DNA of 64,000 nucleotides. Source: [Leptolyngbya] sp. PCC 7376 (GTDB taxonomy: Bacteria; Cyanobacteriota; Cyanobacteriia; Cyanobacteriales; MRBY01). The translations under genes were made by a program, and so were the position numbers. This document shows, piece after piece, positions 20,054 through 29,425 of the stretch (the stretch's first letter is position 1; each line of letters starts with the position of its first letter). Where the stretch lies: positions 3,022,036-3,086,035 of the forward strand of contig NC_019683.1 of assembly GCF_000316605.1 (NCBI RefSeq). The letters run 5' to 3'. The notes below the pieces were generated by a model. The model ran no database searches and was not told the DNA's origin. It saw nothing but the letters and a program-made list of their open reading frames with translations.

Positions 20054-20079
20054 TAAAAAAAGCCTCCACAATGGAGGCT
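20054..20079 (-). terminator. Rho-independent terminator of psbD
   Basis: On the minus strand, AGCCTCCA (20079-20072) pairs with TGGAGGCT (20068-20061) across a 3-nt loop, followed by a T run (the A run 20054-20060). It lies about 22 bp after the psbD stop. Confidence 0.9.
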
Positions 20080-20101
20080 AAACGCTTTAATCAATAGAGA
20101 C

Positions 20102-21162
20102 TTAGAGCGCGTTACCACGAGGAAGAACTTCCTCAGGGAATACAAATTGTTCGTGAATTTGGTCTTGCGGTGCCATCCATGCACGCATTCCTTCGTTCAA
20201 CAAGACGTTCTTTGTATAGAATGTCTCGAACTCAGGGTCTTCCGCTGCGCGGAGTTCCTGCGATACGAAGTCATATGCACGTAAGTTCAACGCCAATCCA
20301 ACAATACCCACAGAGCTCATCCAGAGGCCTGTTACGGGTACGAATAGCATGAAGAAGTGCAACCAACGCTTGTTGGAGAATGCAATACCGAAAATCTGAC
20401 TCCAGAAACGGTTTGCTGTCACCATCGAGTAGGTCTCTTCTGCTTGGGTCGGTTCAAACGCGCGGAACGTGTTTGCCTGCTCACTATCTTCAAACAATGT
20501 GTTCTCTACTGTCGCTCCGTGAATCGCACATAGTAGTGCGCCACCGAGAATACCCGCAACACCCATCATGTGGAAGGGGTTCAGGGTCCAGTTGTGGAAA
20601 CCTTGTAAGAAAAGAATGAAACGGAAGATTCCTGCTACACCAAAGCTAGGTGCAAAGAACCAGCTAGACTGACCCAATGGGTACATCAGAAATACACTGA
20701 CGAATACCGCGATAGGACCAGAAAAAGGCGATCGCGTTATAAGGACGAATACCGACCAGACGAGCAATCTCGAACTGACGCAGCATGAAGCCGATCAGGC
20801 CGAATGCACCGTGCAGGGCGACAAAACTCCACAGGCCACCAATTTGGCACCAGCGGGCAAAAGTTCCAACCAGCTTCAGGACCCCATAGGAAAATCAGGG
20901 AGTGACCGAGGCTAGCAGCAGGGCTAGATACCGCTACAGTCAAAAAGTTACATCCTTCTAGGTAGGAGGACGCTAGTCCGTGGGTGTACCAAGAAGTTAC
21001 GAAGGTCGTACCAGTCAACCATCCACCCGTTGCTAGAAAAGCACAGGGGAAGAGTAAAATACCGGACCAACCGACGAAAACGAATCGATCTCGCTTCAGC
21101 CAATCGTCGAGGACGTCAAACCATCCCCGCTCTTGGGAGGCGCGTCCGACTGCAATAGTCAT
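20102..21162 (-). pseudogene. psbD: Photosystem II D2 protein gene with two +1 frameshifts
   Basis: The start ([21 protein letters not shown]) is preceded by GGAG and the C terminus ([14 protein letters not shown]) is canonical, so the full D2 length is present. Reading breaks twice. Near 20863-20866 an extra T (minus strand ACTTTTGCCCGCTGG instead of ACTTTGCC...) shifts the frame; the expected [24 protein letters not shown] follows in the next frame. Near 20722-20726 a T5 run replaces T4 in AIAFSGP and shifts it again. Between the shifts lies the third-helix region with chlorophyll and quinone ligands, so the product as written is truncated. There is no psbC next to it, so this would be the solitary second psbD (psbD2-type) copy. 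Homopolymer sequencing errors are the main alternative. Confidence 0.85.
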
Positions 21163-21766
21163 AGGGACGAAATCTCCAAATCTAAATTAATGAGTAAATA
21201 TGATTTCAGGTCTACAAGACCAAACTGTGGAAGCTCAAGATAAATGATAAAAACTAGCACAATTGTGAGAAAAATTTACTTTTCTTAACGAACTATTTTA
21301 GGTTAGGAATCAGTTTTTCGCCAGTCTTGCTATGAATTTTGGTAAAATTTCCTTTGTAAAAGGGAAATACTTTGCAAGGCTGTTCTCCAAAAAGATGAAA
21401 GTAAGCACTTAATGAAAGTAAGCATTCATAAAAAAATGAATGATGATATCTTTCTAAAGAGCCACAGCTTTGACTTAATAGTTTTGATTCTTCTCCCTAA
21501 ATATCTCTAATTTGAACTCTTTGTTGATGGATATATTCTCAAATTAGACTTTGAGTCTCCAAAAGGCAGGCCACCACGAGGTGCAGTTGAGATAAATGTA
21601 CTATCCCAAAAACAAAACTGATGTTAATGCCATAGTCTATTGGTTCCCCATCGAGTCCATCGTTGTATTGAGAAGTAGCTCTTGCGACGACATCCAGAGA
21701 ATTTAAATATTCAACTGTTTCCTTGTGTGCGAGAGCAACACCCTTAATCGGTAAAAGCTTACGATA
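21163..21766. other. psbD upstream region, then unassigned sequence
   Basis: The first about 150 bp should hold the psbD promoter and leader (GGAG just before its ATG). The rest is AT-rich with no intact gene. On the plus strand around 21560-21670 short pieces (GRPPRGAVEIN, then in another frame VNAIVYWFP) faintly resemble the N terminus of IS5-type transposases, but the match is too weak to call. Confidence 0.35.
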
Positions 21767-21970
21767 TATATCAGTGGCTGGATAGTTTTAGAATGAGGAG
21801 AGAGTCTGCATCTAGATTAAAAATGCCAGCTGCTGATAGTGATGACCTACGATGTAAAGCCCTTGATGCGGTAGCACGAGGTATCCCGAAAAAAGATGTC
21901 TGTGAAATGTTCGGTATTAGCCTTAATAGTCTGTATCTCTGGATACAACGACTAGAGAAAACATGGAGTC
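21767..21970 (+). mobile_element. IS630 fragment, left end and N-terminal transposase coding
   Basis: It begins with the IS630 terminal sequence TATATCAGTGGCTGGATAG (compare TATAGCAGTGGCCGGATAG at 59393). Coding from 21793 gives a transposase HTH region (ADSDDLRCKALDAVARG, KKDVCEMFGISLNSLYLWIQR) matching the 59450 copy. Similarity stops at about 21970; the reading frame then runs into unrelated sequence and ends at 21999. It is a dead 5' remnant. Confidence 0.8.
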
Positions 21971-22113
21971 AGACCCCCTCGGCAAAGCCGGTGGCTTGAT
22001 GAGTGTGACTGCCTCAAGGGCAGATGACTTTGTCAGAACTTTATTCCCTTGTCCCTAAAAACGAGCGCTTTAGTCTAATGCCTTCTGGTCTCGAATATAC
22101 TTTTTCTCTGACT

Positions 22114-22402
22114 CTATAGCAGTGGTCAAAAGAGTTAAGAGGATGTCTGAAAAGTCTTTATGTTCGATAAATACTGCGTAAATTCCGCCAGGTTGATCGC
22201 CTGAAGTACTTATTTTTACGTGCAACTCATTTCGACAAAAGTTACGGTCAGACCCTTTTCAGACATCCTCTAAGACGTAGCAGAACGAAAAGTCATATCC
22301 ATCGCATCTCTCAGAGATGGAAAGTGTTTGAATTGTTTTCGAATGCGGCTTTTCAACAAAGACCAGCACCACTAAATCTTGTTCAAATCTGGTGAATAAG
22401 GA
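22114..22402 (-). mobile_element. IS630 fragment, right end and C-terminal coding, interrupted
   Basis: Read on the minus strand, 22402-22271 encodes the transposase C terminus (PYSPDLNKI, stop, WCW, then PSLRDAMDMTFRSATS). The terminal end TATAGCAGTGGTCA lies at 22114. A 132-bp MITE-A sits between them at 22139-22270; removing it with one TAA restores colinearity with the right end of the copy at 59393. The DDE glutamate codon is replaced by TAG. The upstream side is cut by the IS982 end at 22403. Confidence 0.8.
22139..22270. mobile_element. MITE-A copy 1 (132 bp)
   Basis: Perfect 16-bp terminal inverted repeats GAGGATGTCTGAAAAG / CTTTTCAGACATCCTC, flanked on both sides by TAA (22136-22138, 22271-22273). 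No coding capacity. Near-identical copies are at 58055 and 60453. The TIR and three-base TNA duplication fit the IS5 family, IS1031-like group. Confidence 0.9.
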
Positions 22403-23365
22403 ACGTGAGTTCTGGATAAGGAAATGAGACTCTAATTGAGTTAGAGAGAAGGTTTCTTAGGCTGATGACAATAGGCAATCAAGCCACACAGCAAATTGAC
22501 GCAGAAGTTCGCTGGACTACGATGTCTAGAGTGCTCAATCTGAGAAATGTTCTTCAGTTGGTCAATCACGGTTTCAATCAAAGCTCGTTTACGAGCGATG
22601 AATGTATCTTGCCAGAGCATCAAGTGATTCTTCATATTGCGGCGAGGTTTAGCAATTAACATCACATCATGTTCTTCTTTGAGATGTTGTGCCAGAGCTT
22701 GGGACACATAGCCCTTATCTCCAAAAACTTTGCCGAATAAATTCCGTAACAGTTCAACGACAGGCTTTCTGTCATCAATATTGCCAGGAGTGATTTGTAC
22801 ATGAAGTAATTCTCCTCGGTCATTAATGACCAGATGGAGTTTGAAGCCAAAGAACCACCCAACAGAGGTTTTACCTCTAGCGGCATGACCGTTAAAGACT
22901 CGATGTTGGGCAATACGGCGATTGTGACAAACTTTGATACTGGTGGCATCAATGAAACTAATGCCTGTGCAATCTCCATAACAGTCACATAAATAGGCAC
23001 ATAGAGGCACTAAGCTGGAGGGCATCCATGCCACAAAGCGTTGATAACTCACTGCTTTGGGAAAGGCTTTTTGCCAATAGTGTCGCACCATCAGGAGATA
23101 GAAATGCTTGAAATTACGATAGTGAGATTGATGAAATGCAATCAGTATCGTCATCACCTCACTCAAGCTTAGGCTTCTAGAACGGTGACGATACCTTTTG
23201 CAAGAGCTAAGTAATTCTTGATGCCACTGAGGTTCAAAGACCTGGCAGAAATCGTCAACGTCACAAAATAAAGCGTCTAAACTAAGCATAGGGGAAAGCT
23301 GTGGATTGGTTTCAACTGCCACGATATGAGCTTTCTTCTTTTCTTTCCTTATCCAGAACTCAAGT
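22403..23365 (-). mobile_element. IS982 family insertion sequence
   Basis: Bounded by inverted repeats: a perfect 19-bp TGAGTTCTGGATAAGGAAA at 22406-22424 and its complement at 23344-23362, extendable to 22403/23365 with one mismatch. It contains one transposase gene on the minus strand. No clear target duplication is visible, perhaps because its left side lies in truncated IS630 sequence. Length about 960 bp is typical for IS982. Confidence 0.88.
22441..23322 (-). CDS. IS982 family transposase
   Basis: 293 residues, uninterrupted. The N-terminal part ([37 protein letters not shown]) and DDE core ([28 protein letters not shown], then [13 protein letters not shown] with the final Glu) match IS982 transposases. 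It catalyses cut-and-paste movement of its element. All three catalytic acids appear present, so the element may still be active. Confidence 0.93.
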   Translation of the reverse strand: MAVETNPQLSPMLSLDALFCDVDDFCQVFEPQWHQELLSSCKRYRHRSRSLSLSEVMTILIAFHQSHYRNFKHFYLLMVRHYWQKAFPKAVSYQRFVAWMPSSLVPLCAYLCDCYGDCTGISFIDATSIKVCHNRRIAQHRVFNGHAARGKTSVGWFFGFKLHLVINDRGELLHVQITPGNIDDRKPVVELLRNLFGKVFGDKGYVSQALAQHLKEEHDVMLIAKPRRNMKNHLMLWQDTFIARKRALIETVIDQLKNISQIEHSRHRSPANFCVNLLCGLIAYCHQPKKPSL

Positions 23366-23457
23366 TAATGAATCATTTCTACAAAAGACATCGCTATCCA
23401 AGCGAGATAATCTGCCATGGCATCTGGCTCATTAGGAGAAAAAATGATGATTCATTA
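23366..23457. repeat. Short segment bounded by 11-bp inverted repeats
   Basis: TAATGAATCAT (23366-23376) and ATGATTCATTA (23447-23457) are exact inverted copies enclosing about 70 bp, wedged between the IS982 right end and the hom stop. It may be a remnant element end or a weak hairpin; no T tract follows. Confidence 0.4.
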
Positions 23458-23464
23458 ATGTTGA

Positions 23465-24775
23465 CTAAAGCACTCGTAAGATACTGGGCACATCTTTAAT
23501 CGCTTCTAAGCTTTTGATTTCATTTAGAGCTTCACGGAAATTTGCCTCGTACACATCGTGGGTCACTACAACGATTTCTGCACAGTCATCTTTTAGGCCA
23601 ATTTGTACAACAGATTCTAGACTCACTTGATGATTACCGAAACAAGTCCCTAGATCCCCAATCACTCCAGGCAAATCTTGCGATAAAAAACGAGCGTAAA
23701 AACGAGTTTTGAGGGTATCGATAGATAAGGTCGGGCTGTAATGTTCGTGGTTGCAGCCTAAGAGGGGGTTTAGTGTTTTTTCGGATTGGTCTCGGACGGT
23801 ATTGTCGGAGTGTAAAAGTCCTAGAACATGGACAATATCGGATACAACGGCACTAGCGGTTGCGCCTGCACCTGCACCAGGGCCATAGAGCATCACTTCA
23901 CCCAAAGGAGAGCCTTCGACGAGAATGGCATTAAAGACGCCATTAACATTGGCGAGGGGATGTTCTTCCGGTACAAGCGTAGGGTGAACGCGTAGTTGTA
24001 ATGCTTCTTCTTCGAGGTCAGGCCGCTCGGCGATCGCCAAGAGTTTAATCACAAAGCCTAGTTTTGTTGCGAACGTAATGTCAGCGGCGCTGATTGAGGT
24101 AATGCCTTCACAATAGACATCTTCTCGCTTAATTCGTCCACCAAAGGCGAGGGATGCCAAAATCGAAATTTTATCGGCCGCGTCACCACCACCCACATCT
24201 GCTGTGGGGTCAGCTTCGGCGTAACCTAAATCTTGAGCATCTTTGAGCACAGCCGCAAAATCAGCGCCATCCTGAGCCATTTTGGTCAAAATGTAGTTTG
24301 TTGTGCCATTGATAATGCCAATAACGCGACTAATATGATTAACGCAAAGAGACTGCTTGAGTGGCGTAATAATCGGGATCCCACCGCCAACAGCTGCCTC
24401 TAATAGGACATAAACACTCGCTTTATTTGCCGCTTTAAAAATTTCTTCGCCATGTTTCGCAATCACTGCTTTATTTGCTGTGACGATATGTTTACCGTTG
24501 GCGATCGCCTCAAGGATGAGTGTGCGGGAAGGCTCTAGACCCCCCAATAATTCCACAACGATATCAACCTCTGGATCAGAGACAATTTCATTGAGATCCG
24601 TGGTGAGACACCCATCGGGCAAATCAATTTTACGAGGCTTATCTAGCGATCGCACCCCAGCCTTTTTGAGAGCGACTTCACCGAGCAGTGGATGACGACC
24701 CTGAGGCGTAAGCAATATTTCTGCCGTCCCTGTACCAACTGTCCCTAAGCCCAATAAACCGATTCCGATAGCCAC
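23465..24775 (-). CDS. hom: Homoserine dehydrogenase
   Basis: 436 residues. An N-terminal NAD(P)-binding motif (GLLGLGTVGTGTAEIL), the catalytic region NGTTNYILTKM and DLGYAEADPTADVGGGDAADK, and a C-terminal ACT domain (about 355-430, FYARFLSQDLPGVIGDLG) are present. It reduces aspartate semialdehyde to homoserine, leading to threonine and methionine; the ACT domain suggests threonine feedback. Monofunctional form, standard length. Confidence 0.97.
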   Translation of the reverse strand: MAIGIGLLGLGTVGTGTAEILLTPQGRHPLLGEVALKKAGVRSLDKPRKIDLPDGCLTTDLNEIVSDPEVDIVVELLGGLEPSRTLILEAIANGKHIVTANKAVIAKHGEEIFKAANKASVYVLLEAAVGGGIPIITPLKQSLCVNHISRVIGIINGTTNYILTKMAQDGADFAAVLKDAQDLGYAEADPTADVGGGDAADKISILASLAFGGRIKREDVYCEGITSISAADITFATKLGFVIKLLAIAERPDLEEEALQLRVHPTLVPEEHPLANVNGVFNAILVEGSPLGEVMLYGPGAGAGATASAVVSDIVHVLGLLHSDNTVRDQSEKTLNPLLGCNHEHYSPTLSIDTLKTRFYARFLSQDLPGVIGDLGTCFGNHQVSLESVVQIGLKDDCAEIVVVTHDVYEANFREALNEIKSLEAIKDVPSILRVL

Positions 24776-24851
24776 AATTTTTCTCTAGCGCAACATCAAT
24801 AAGATATTTTTATTATCGCCTATTAGCTGATCTACGGGAACCAGAACTGGA

Positions 24852-25334
24852 CTACTTTACCTGTGTCAGTTGCAAGCTGTAGGGATGAAATTCATTGTCT
24901 TGGCGCGAACCAACCCAAACTTCGTAAGGCCCCGGTTGCCATTCACCAGCAATCACTGGATCTTGATCCGAAGAATCGTCGTTACACCAAGTGCCACCGG
25001 GTCCACGCACTGCCAAAACTGTATCGCCAGTACTTTCGACGGCCAGTTTTAAATAATTAAAATATGTTTTGAGTTCAATACGATGATCGGCTCGTTCGTC
25101 GATATATCCTAAACAAGCCCCAGTAGGAGTTTGTTGAACCCCGAGCTGGGTCATCGCTTTGGCATCTCCGCCACTAACTCCTTGGAGTGTATACGGATCT
25201 GGGTTAAACCCAGATCGAAGGGCCACACTCTCAAATACAGACTGCTTTGAGGCATCCTGGGCAACTGCAGGGGCGATCGCCACACCTAGACCCATTACTC
25301 CTAATATTGTTGTTGCAAATATCCGGCGCATCAT
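24852..25334 (-). CDS. Secreted hypothetical protein with PPC-like fold
   Basis: 160 residues. Signal peptide ends at APAVAQ. The mature part has two cysteines likely paired (ACLGYID, GGTWCNDD) and the segment DTVLAVRGPGG...GEWQPGPYEVWVGSRQ, which resembles bacterial pre-peptidase C-terminal / periplasmic beta-sandwich domains. Conserved cyanobacterial type, function unknown. The start could be either of two consecutive ATG codons. Confidence 0.65.
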   Translation of the reverse strand: MMRRIFATTILGVMGLGVAIAPAVAQDASKQSVFESVALRSGFNPDPYTLQGVSGGDAKAMTQLGVQQTPTGACLGYIDERADHRIELKTYFNYLKLAVESTGDTVLAVRGPGGTWCNDDSSDQDPVIAGEWQPGPYEVWVGSRQDNEFHPYSLQLTQVK

Positions 25335-25421
25335 AAAATTTCTTCCGACTCACATCACGATGAAAGACGTAAACCAGCCACTAGGGTTCCACTAGACTTC
25401 CAACACACTAAGACTAATAGC

Positions 25422-25709
25422 TTAACGAGATAACATCACTAACAAACCCTGTTGACCGAGAAGTATTTCCCGTAACAACGTTACAATCCCCACCCAAATC
25501 ACAGGTGAAATATCAATACCACCAAGAGGAGGGACAATTTTGCGAGTTGGCACAAGCAGAGGTTCTGTTGGAAATGCAATTAAACTTAAAGGAAACTTGC
25601 CTAGCTCAGCCTGTGGATACCAAGTCAGCACAATTCGAAAAATAAAAAGTAAGGTAAATGCTCCGAGAAGTAGATTGAGAGCAATCGTGCTAGCCAGTAA
25701 CCAAGTCAT
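25422..25709 (-). CDS. YggT family membrane protein
   Basis: 95 residues with two membrane helices (about 5-27 and 68-85) and the family core FRIVLTWYP, PTRKIVPPLGGIDISPVI. YggT/Ycf19 proteins are thylakoid or plasma-membrane proteins, with plastid relatives (CCB3) in cytochrome b6 maturation. A paralogue lies 2.1 kb away at 27788, on the other side of accC. Confidence 0.88.
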   Translation of the reverse strand: MTWLLASTIALNLLLGAFTLLFIFRIVLTWYPQAELGKFPLSLIAFPTEPLLVPTRKIVPPLGGIDISPVIWVGIVTLLREILLGQQGLLVMLSR

Positions 25710-25816
25710 TAAGCGATCCTCGAAAATACCAAATCAAAAAACGTTAGTCTATCCTAACTTTTCTGGCGGCAGGACTAAAGGAAAATCTTCAATTGGGTTG
25801 GCGATCGCCTCAAGTC

Positions 25817-27160
25817 TTACATCATGTGCTGCTGAATGAAGTTCGTATCAACATCAGCCTCTAGGAAAACAGGATGATTCAGAATTTTTTGATGGAAACT
25901 GATTGTTGTCGCAACGCCAGTAATCGCACATTCCCTGAGAGCACGTTTCATGCGACGGATTGCGGTATCCCGATCAGGCCCCCAAACAATTAATTTGCCG
26001 ATTAGAGAATCGTAATAAGGAGAAATAACGTAGTCGGTATAAACGTGGGAGTCCATCCGCACACCAGGGCCACCGGGGGGAAGATAACCGCTGATGGTAC
26101 CGGGAGTCGGGCGGAAATCATGCTCTGGATCCTCGGCATTAATCCGACATTCGATTGCATGACCACGAAGCTCAATATCTTTTTGGCTATAGCTGAGGCG
26201 ATCGCCCTGAGCTGCCTTAATTTGTTCTGCAATCAGATCAAGACCCGTCACCATCTCTGTCACAGGATGCTCTACCTGAATCCGAGTATTCATCTCCATA
26301 AAGTAGAAATCACCATTTTTATCGACGAGAAATTCGACCGTACCCGCACCAACGTAATTAATTGATTTTGCTGCTTTGACCGCAGCTTCACCCATGCGTT
26401 TACGGAGTTTCGGCGTCAGAATTGCGCTGGGTGCTTCTTCTAATAGTTTTTGGTGACGGCGCTGAATCGAGCAATCCCGTTCACCGAGGTGAACGACATT
26501 ACCGTGTTGATCCGCAATAATCTGAAACTCAATGTGGCGGGGACGTTCAATAAATTTCTCGATGTAAACTCCCCCATTACCAAAAGCGGCTTCTGCTTCA
26601 CCTCTGGCAGAGCGGTATAAACGAGGTAATTCCTCCGGATTTTGCACAAAACGCATGCCCCGGCCACCACCACCAGCTGTGGCTTTAACCATGACGGGAT
26701 AACCCATTTTTTCCGCAATTTCTAATCCTTGTTCCTCCGTTGGCACAAGGCCAGGACTACCCGGAACAGTGGGAACTTTCGCCTTCTGCATTGTTTTTCT
26801 GGCAGTGGCTTTATCACCCATAGCAATCATGGCTTCAGGGGCAGGCCCAATGAATTCAATTTGGTGATCGGCACAAATTTCTGCAAATTTCGCATTTTCG
26901 GCTAGGAAACCGTAGCCAGGGTGAATAGCGTCAGCATTACTACTGAGAGCAGCGGCAATAATATTAGGAATGTTGAGATAACTTTTGCTGCTCTGGGGTG
27001 GCCCAATACAAATACTCTCATCGGCAAGCTGCACATGGAGGGCATGGCGATCTACGGTGGAGTGCACTGCAACTGTTTTGATACCGAGTTCCTGGCAAGT
27101 ATGAATAATCCGTAGGGCGACCTCTCCGCGGTTGGCGATGAGAATTTTTGAAAATTGCAT
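25817..27160 (-). CDS. accC: Biotin carboxylase subunit of acetyl-CoA carboxylase
   Basis: 447 residues. ATP-grasp enzyme with [29 protein letters not shown], the Gly-rich loop [26 protein letters not shown] and [11 protein letters not shown], and [15 protein letters not shown]. It carboxylates biotin on AccB in the first step of fatty acid synthesis. Length matches the stand-alone subunit; accB is not adjacent, as usual in cyanobacteria. Confidence 0.97.
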   Translation of the reverse strand: MQFSKILIANRGEVALRIIHTCQELGIKTVAVHSTVDRHALHVQLADESICIGPPQSSKSYLNIPNIIAAALSSNADAIHPGYGFLAENAKFAEICADHQIEFIGPAPEAMIAMGDKATARKTMQKAKVPTVPGSPGLVPTEEQGLEIAEKMGYPVMVKATAGGGGRGMRFVQNPEELPRLYRSARGEAEAAFGNGGVYIEKFIERPRHIEFQIIADQHGNVVHLGERDCSIQRRHQKLLEEAPSAILTPKLRKRMGEAAVKAAKSINYVGAGTVEFLVDKNGDFYFMEMNTRIQVEHPVTEMVTGLDLIAEQIKAAQGDRLSYSQKDIELRGHAIECRINAEDPEHDFRPTPGTISGYLPPGGPGVRMDSHVYTDYVISPYYDSLIGKLIVWGPDRDTAIRRMKRALRECAITGVATTISFHQKILNHPVFLEADVDTNFIQQHMM

Positions 27161-27305
27161 GATGGTTTATTGGCTGTTGCGTCCCACTCTCGATGGGTAG
27201 CCAACATTATCATGGCAAGGGGTGACGCTCGGCAAGCGAGTTTCAGTTGCAGGCGATCGCCTATTGGATATTAAAAAGCTTTAATAACCGAAGTTTGGGC
27301 TGACT

Positions 27306-27581
27306 TTAATAAAGACCGCGGCGGAATTCGTCGGCATCGTCATCCTTCTGATAGGGAGAAGGGGGACGATCTGTACTCCAGGCCCACCAAACTGTTTCAC
27401 ATTCGCATTCATAAAATTCTTGCCAACGGCGACGATGTAAGGAATCGGTGACCGGAGCATAACGGTTAAGCCAAGCGCGTTTTGCTTTGAGAGGAGTTTC
27501 TTGGCAACTAGGACAACAAAAGTCCATGGCATGGGTCGCATTCTGGATCCATTCGGGAGGGAGTAGGCTGAAGGCATCCAT
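27306..27581 (-). CDS. Conserved hypothetical protein with cysteine pairs
   Basis: 91 residues. A CCPSCQ motif near residue 22 and a CEC pair near 60 could form a small zinc site; Trp- and Arg-rich (RRRWQEFYECECETVWWAW). I recall similar uncharacterised small cyanobacterial proteins but cannot name one. Separate unit on the same strand as accC. Confidence 0.6.
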   Translation of the reverse strand: MDAFSLLPPEWIQNATHAMDFCCPSCQETPLKAKRAWLNRYAPVTDSLHRRRWQEFYECECETVWWAWSTDRPPSPYQKDDDADEFRRGLY

Positions 27582-27787
27582 AGGAAAGTTGGTATTTTTT
27601 GCTTAATCTTTCTGGGCTAGTTCTATGGTAGCGGCTGCTTTGGCGATCGCCTTTTGTAAGTCATGTCTTCTTAAAATACTGGAATGAGACACCGAAATTT
27701 ATTGCCAAATCCAAAAGGGGACATTATCGCGAATATCCCCTTTCAAAAGTCGTTTAATTTAGTTTTCGCTGGTGTGACCCAGGAAAT

Positions 27788-28054
27788 TTAAAACAAGGTA
27801 CTGCCGAGTGCACCACCCACAGCTTGTAGCAAAAAGATCGCGACAATCGGCGAGAGGTCAATACCACCTAGAGGCGGAATAAAGGATCGGAAAAAGTTTA
27901 GATAAGGGTCAGTAACAGGAGCTAAAAAACCCATGGCTTGCATCGCCCAATCGGCAGTCTGAAACCAGCTCAGTAAAATTCTTACGATGAGGAGAATAAT
28001 ATAAATTTGGACAAAGTTGCCAAGACTGTCCTGTAGCAATTGTGCGCCGTCCAT
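27788..28054 (-). CDS. YggT family membrane protein (second copy)
   Basis: 88 residues with two membrane helices and the YggT core VRILLSWFQ, FRSFIPPLGGIDLSPIVAIFLL. Related to the 25422 gene but clearly diverged, so an old duplication. It is followed upstream on the same strand by a YtxH-like gene. Confidence 0.88.
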   Translation of the reverse strand: MDGAQLLQDSLGNFVQIYIILLIVRILLSWFQTADWAMQAMGFLAPVTDPYLNFFRSFIPPLGGIDLSPIVAIFLLQAVGGALGSTLF

Positions 28055-28130
28055 AGTGTTAGATAACCGATTAGAGATATGTATTCAGCCTTGATTTTAA
28101 CCGATTATTTCCCGAGCGATAGTTCGGTTA

Positions 28131-28427
28131 TTAGGAATTGGTGTGTTCTTGTCCGTTGGGGGAGTGAATCACTGTCATTTGTTGGCGTACATCGTCGATT
28201 GCTCCATTGAGTTGGGCGATTTTATTTTCGAGGCGACGGCGAGCCATTTCCATATTTTCCTCGGCATCAAATTGGAGTGGCTCTTCTCCCTCGATCCAGT
28301 CTTCGTCACGGCTGGCTGCTTGCTGTTTCACTCGAGATGCGGCGATCGCCCCAGCTACTCCACCAATAACACCACCGAATAGTGCACCCAATAAAAAACC
28401 GCTACCAAATCCAGACCGCTGACTCAT
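28131..28427 (-). CDS. Glycine-zipper membrane-anchored coiled-coil protein
   Basis: 98 residues. A Gly-rich membrane segment (GFGSGFLLGALFGGVIGGVAGAIAA) then an acidic helical coiled coil (about 55-85). This layout is seen in YtxH-like and cyanobacterial hypothetical proteins. Probably a small membrane-anchored accessory protein; function unknown. 76 bp upstream of the yggT-like gene, so possibly co-transcribed. Confidence 0.65.
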   Translation of the reverse strand: MSQRSGFGSGFLLGALFGGVIGGVAGAIAASRVKQQAASRDEDWIEGEEPLQFDAEENMEMARRRLENKIAQLNGAIDDVRQQMTVIHSPNGQEHTNS

Positions 28428-28602
28428 TGTTCTAATCCTTTTATTTCCTCAATATTCTTTCCAGAATAACGGTTGGGATCGCTCTTGCCTAGGGAATTTT
28501 GCAAAGTTTTTGTAAGTCAACTTTTACATAAATTTAGGACTGATTTCGCGGCAATTTTTACGGTCAATCGTTGGCTGCGGTTTTTCGCTCTATTCGGAAT
28601 TA

Positions 28603-29256
28603 TCAGTTTGTCCCAAAGGTGCGATCACCGGCATCCCCTAAGCCTGGAACAATATAACCTTGCTCATTTAGCTCTTGGTCAATAATCGCGGTATAGACTT
28701 GCAATCCTTCGTAGGTTTCGCTTAGAGCCTTAAGAGCAGGAGGCGCTGCTACGGTTGCCACGATCCGAACATTTGCTGGATTTACGCCTCGCTTAATGAT
28801 TTCTGCCATGGCTGCCATGATTGTGCCACCCGTTGCCAACATTGGATCGAGAAGCAAAACACGGGTTTCTTCAGAAAATTCTTCGGGGAGATTATTGAGA
28901 TAACAGCTGGGTTTTAGAGTCTCTTCGTTGCGCTTGTAGCCCAAGTGGTACACCGAGTTAGTGGTGATCGCTTCCTGTGCTCCCTCTAATAGGCTCAAAC
29001 CGGCTCGCAAAATGGGGATCGCGACAATTTCAGCTTGGGGGTGAATTAAAGTCACAGGAGCTGGTGCGACAGGGGTTTCGACGGCAGCTTCTAAGGTTGG
29101 TAGCCAGTAGCGAGAGGCTTCGTAGGTGAGCCATTTACCCAACTCTTTCATCGCTGTTTTAAACAAAGGCGTTGGTGTATTTTTGTCACGGGCGATCGCC
29201 AACCAATGTTTTACGAGGGGATGGTCGGGGACATAAACACGTAATTGCAAGGACAT
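28603..29256 (-). CDS. upp: Uracil phosphoribosyltransferase
   Basis: 217 residues from ATG 29256 (MSLQLRVYVPDHPLV); ten more codons are open upstream from a TTG but are less likely. The PRPP-binding loop LLLDPMLATGGT and the uracil-site C-terminal segment YIVPGLGDAGDRTFGT are intact. It makes UMP from uracil and PRPP in pyrimidine salvage. N-terminal part is slightly longer than in E. coli. Confidence 0.93.
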   Translation of the reverse strand: MSLQLRVYVPDHPLVKHWLAIARDKNTPTPLFKTAMKELGKWLTYEASRYWLPTLEAAVETPVAPAPVTLIHPQAEIVAIPILRAGLSLLEGAQEAITTNSVYHLGYKRNEETLKPSCYLNNLPEEFSEETRVLLLDPMLATGGTIMAAMAEIIKRGVNPANVRIVATVAAPPALKALSETYEGLQVYTAIIDQELNEQGYIVPGLGDAGDRTFGTN

Positions 29257-29425
29257 GGGCAATTTTTCGGCAAATAAATGCGACAAATGAAATGGGGTAT
29301 TTTAAATTAGCATAAGCCTTTGTCTGTCCTGAAAGATTTGCACTTCCTCATCTAGTCCGAGGGCGATCGCCACGACCGTTTAGACAAGCCAATACTTCGC
29401 AACCCTTTGAGAGAAAAGAATTAAG

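Noticed and set aside
21560-21670. IS5-type transposase remnant
   Set aside because: Only scattered short similarities (GRPPRGAVEIN, VNAIVYWFP) in different frames; not enough to call.
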